This document shows, piece by piece, positions 61,896 through 64,000 of a stretch of DNA of 64,000 nt. The notes under the pieces were generated by a model, which saw only the letters and a list, made by a program, of their open reading frames with translations, had not been told where the DNA came from and did not search any database. The translations under genes were made by a program, and so were the position numbers. Within the stretch, counting starts at the first letter, position 1. Every line of letters begins with the position of its first letter. Source of the stretch: Amylostereum areolatum (lineage: Eukaryota; Basidiomycota; Agaricomycetes; Russulales; Stereaceae); NCBI GenBank assembly GCA_012932865.1, contig SAXG01000010.1, positions 434,001 through 498,000 of the forward strand, in the 5' to 3' direction.

Positions 61896-62347
61896 TGTTG
61901 AAGATATTCCTTTATGTCTGATTTCTACGCCTTTATTCCGTCCTATCTCCTTTCTATTCGCTTCTATTCCGCTCCATTCACCCTCTTATCGCCTCATTCC
62001 GCGTCTATACCCTCCACATGCCCTCTCCACTTCACCCAGTGTTCGCTATTGTACTGTACTTACTGTAGTTCAGCCTGAGCTAGCTTCCCTAGGTTCAGTT
62101 TCGAGTTAGTTACCGCTTTAGGTCGATTCTCGGCTTATTCCGAGTTTCCTCCCACGCTTCGTGGCCTCTACCTGCAGCCACACGCGTCTGCTCCTCCTCA
62201 GTCGCTCATTCTGTGCTGCAGGTATGCCCCTTGCTCATTTCTGTCTTGTTTCTTAGTCGCTCATTCTGTGCTGCAGAAATTTACTGTTTGTGTCAGTTCT
62301 GAGCGTCCCTAGCTAGTTGGCTAGCCCCTTCAACTGCGACTTCAACA
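61896..62347 (+). repeat. Solo Copia LTR without target duplication
   Basis: 452 bp, TGTTGAAGATATTCC to CGACTTCAACA. The flanks are TAAAT left and GAGAC right, which do not match, so it may be a product of recombination between LTRs of two insertions with loss of the intervening KDZ sequence. Confidence 0.82.
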
Positions 62348-62444
62348 GAGACTTGGATCCAGGCGCCGGGGTGGACGAGGGGACCTGTCCCCACAACGAG
62401 GTCACGCAGGCGTAGAAAAATCCTCTCCAGAACTTCGAGGGGGA
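62348..62444. other. 97-bp spacer between Copia LTRs
   Basis: GC-rich sequence, open on the minus strand (..EVLERIFLRLRDLVV..), possibly a leftover of a host or KDZ exon. It is too short to assign. Confidence 0.3.
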
Positions 62445-62895
62445 TGTTGAAGATATTCATTTATGTCTGATTTCTACGCCTTTATTCTGTTCTATCTCCC
62501 TTCTATTCGCGTCTATTCCGCTCCATTCACCCTATTATCATCTAATTCCGCGTCTATACCCTCACATGCCCTCTCCACTTCACCCACTGTTCGCTATTGT
62601 ACTGTACTTACTGTAGTTCAGCCTGAGCTAGCTTCCCTAGCTTCAGTTTCGAGTTAGTTACCGCTTTAGGTCGATTCTCGGCTTATTCCGAGTTTCCTCC
62701 CACGCTCCATGGCCTCTACCTGCAGCCACACGCGTCTGCTCCTCCTCAGTCGCTCATTCTGTGCTGCAGGTATGCCCTTTGCTCGTTTCTGTCTTGTTTC
62801 TCAGTCGCTCATTCTGTGCTGCAGCAATCCACTGTTTGTGTCAGTTCTGAGCGTCCCTAGCTAGTTGGCTAGCCCCTTCAACTGCGACTTCAACA
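62445..62895 (+). repeat. 5' LTR of third Copia copy
   Basis: 451 bp, beginning TGTTGAAGATATTCA. It matches the 3' rather than the 5' LTR of the intact copy at the variable site (A instead of G). Confidence 0.9.
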
Positions 62896-63602
62896 GGTTA
62901 TGGGCCCTGCGCTCTAGCCAACATCCATCGCTTTTATCTCGCCTCACAGCACCCCCCTCGCCTCGTCCTTCTACACACCTCTCCTACCATCCCTAGAGGC
63001 CCCAGCCCTCGAGTTTCAAGTCGAACGACCCATCCGTCGCCTCCCAACGCCATCCCCATCCTCCAGGGCGCGCATTTCGCAACATCAAGCGCGCACGCAA
63101 CGCCCCTTCATCCGTTCGCCTCGCCCTTGCATATTCCGCATCTACTACTCCCTATCCAACTTCGTGCCAAGCCCCAAGGCCGTCGCTTTTGTCGCTGCGC
63201 GTCCACAGCCTGTGACGCTTCCTCCTCCTCCTCCCACAAACATCAAAGGCGCCCTCAGCGCCCCTTCAACCGTTTGCTACCTCGCTTCGCGTCAGCCCTC
63301 CCTACCACCCTACCTACCCCCTCGCCAAACGCGGTAGCCGTCGCTGAAGCCGTTCGCCCTCAGGAGCTCGTTGTTTGCAGGAGGCTGTTTCGAGAAATTT
63401 TCACCTTGGGATCGGACGAGTGTAGCTTCCCATCGCGTTGTGCTATCGGTACGCGCTCTTCAGGCCTCCATCTAGACCATCCACCCTCCCCATCGCCGTC
63501 GTACCCGCCCCCATCGCCCTATCCCATCGCCCTCGGCGCCCCCTCGAACCTCTGCTCGTCCAAATCGTCGCTTTTTGCGTATATCCTCTCCAATTCCTCA
63601 TT

Positions 63603-64000
63603 ATGTCCGACTCTATCCCCAAAATCGACGCTCTCACCGGCCAAAACTACAAGGACTGGTCGAACGAGGTTCTGGCCTGGCTCCAGACCAAGGGCTGGGA
63701 CGCTGTAGTGCTGGGGGAGACGTCCAAGCCGGCGGATACTGCTGCTGCCGCCCTCAAGGAGTACACCTCGATCTGCTCCAAGGCTGGGGGTGCCATCTAC
63801 CTCCTCATCTCCAAGGACCAGCGAGGTCCTGTGGACGACCTTAGGCGCGACGCCCCTGCTATGTGGACGAAGCTCGAGGCGCTGCACGTCAAGAAGGCGC
63901 CTGGCGCGCGCTTCAACGCGTATGACGACCTCTTCAATGTCCGCAAGAAGGAGGACGAGTCCCTGCTCGCTATGGCGACGCGAGTCGACGATGCTATGCG
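63603..64000 (+). CDS. Copia gag-pol, N-terminal part
   Basis: Starts MSDSIPKIDALTGQNYKDW and stays open to the end of the window. The translation is the same as the first 132 residues of the 51146 polyprotein. Confidence 0.88.
   Translation, partial: MSDSIPKIDALTGQNYKDWSNEVLAWLQTKGWDAVVLGETSKPADTAAAALKEYTSICSKAGGAIYLLISKDQRGPVDDLRRDAPAMWTKLEALHVKKAPGARFNAYDDLFNVRKKEDESLLAMATRVDDAM

Larger units (their letters stand above)
62445..64000 (+). mobile_element. Copia retrotransposon, third copy, cut by window end
   Basis: LTR 62445-62895, primer-binding site GGTTATGGGCCC, leader and the start of gag-pol, all nearly identical to the copy at 49988. It runs off the window, so its integrity is unknown. 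Confidence 0.92.

Overview
The window looks like a gene-poor, transposon-packed stretch of a mushroom-forming basidiomycete (Agaricomycete) chromosome. The evidence is short introns of about 50 bp with clear GT-AG ends, KDZ-type transposases with their cysteine cluster, 2-oxoglutarate/iron dioxygenase-like (TET/JBP-type) genes of the kind found beside KDZ elements in these fungi, and abundant chromovirus (Gypsy) and Copia retrotransposons. No bacterial-style operon or CRISPR is present.

Layout. 1-2448: GC-rich low-complexity DNA with microsatellites, a CACGTGAC-containing tandem array and a dispersed GC palindrome. 2449-3269: a hypothetical spliced gene. 3372-3436: a strong hairpin. 3852-5921: a TET/JBP-like dioxygenase gene with six introns, one in-frame stop and a 3' end cut off by an LTR. 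5922-13017: Gypsy family A copy 1, with diverged LTRs and no target duplication. 13018-14593: the N-terminal half of a KDZ transposase pseudogene, cut by the same Gypsy LTR. 15790-17286: a second dioxygenase-like gene (minus). 17858-22030: degraded hypothetical multi-exon genes. 22031-37716: a Gypsy composite. A left family-A copy and a right inverted family-A copy form a 3.78-kb inverted repeat around an LTR-bearing spacer, and the right copy is fused to a truncated second family (B) with its own LTR at 37344-37716.

38155-41268: a PIF/Harbinger element with terminal inverted repeats and an ATT target duplication, flanked by GTACCTG-rich repeats. 43103-44805: a hAT-like non-autonomous element carrying a tRNA-like gene. 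44817-56114: two Copia copies forming a 5.19-kb inverted repeat. The left copy is broken and the right copy has an intact 1436-residue gag-pol. 56762-58929: a minus-strand gene with a viroplasmin/RNase H1 N-terminal-like domain, whose exon holds two solo Copia LTRs. 59149-61895: a second KDZ transposase pseudogene, cut by a Copia LTR. 62445-64000: the start of a third Copia copy running off the window.

The most unusual items are: two independent giant inverted retrotransposon duplications sharing one architecture (an LTR terminus at the inner junction); a conserved AUG-depleted coding module upstream of gag, ending in a conserved UAG and shared by two Gypsy families; a B/A chimeric reading frame; and KDZ transposases and TET/JBP-like genes broken by the same retroelements. 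All domain assignments are from motif recognition by eye; no search was run.
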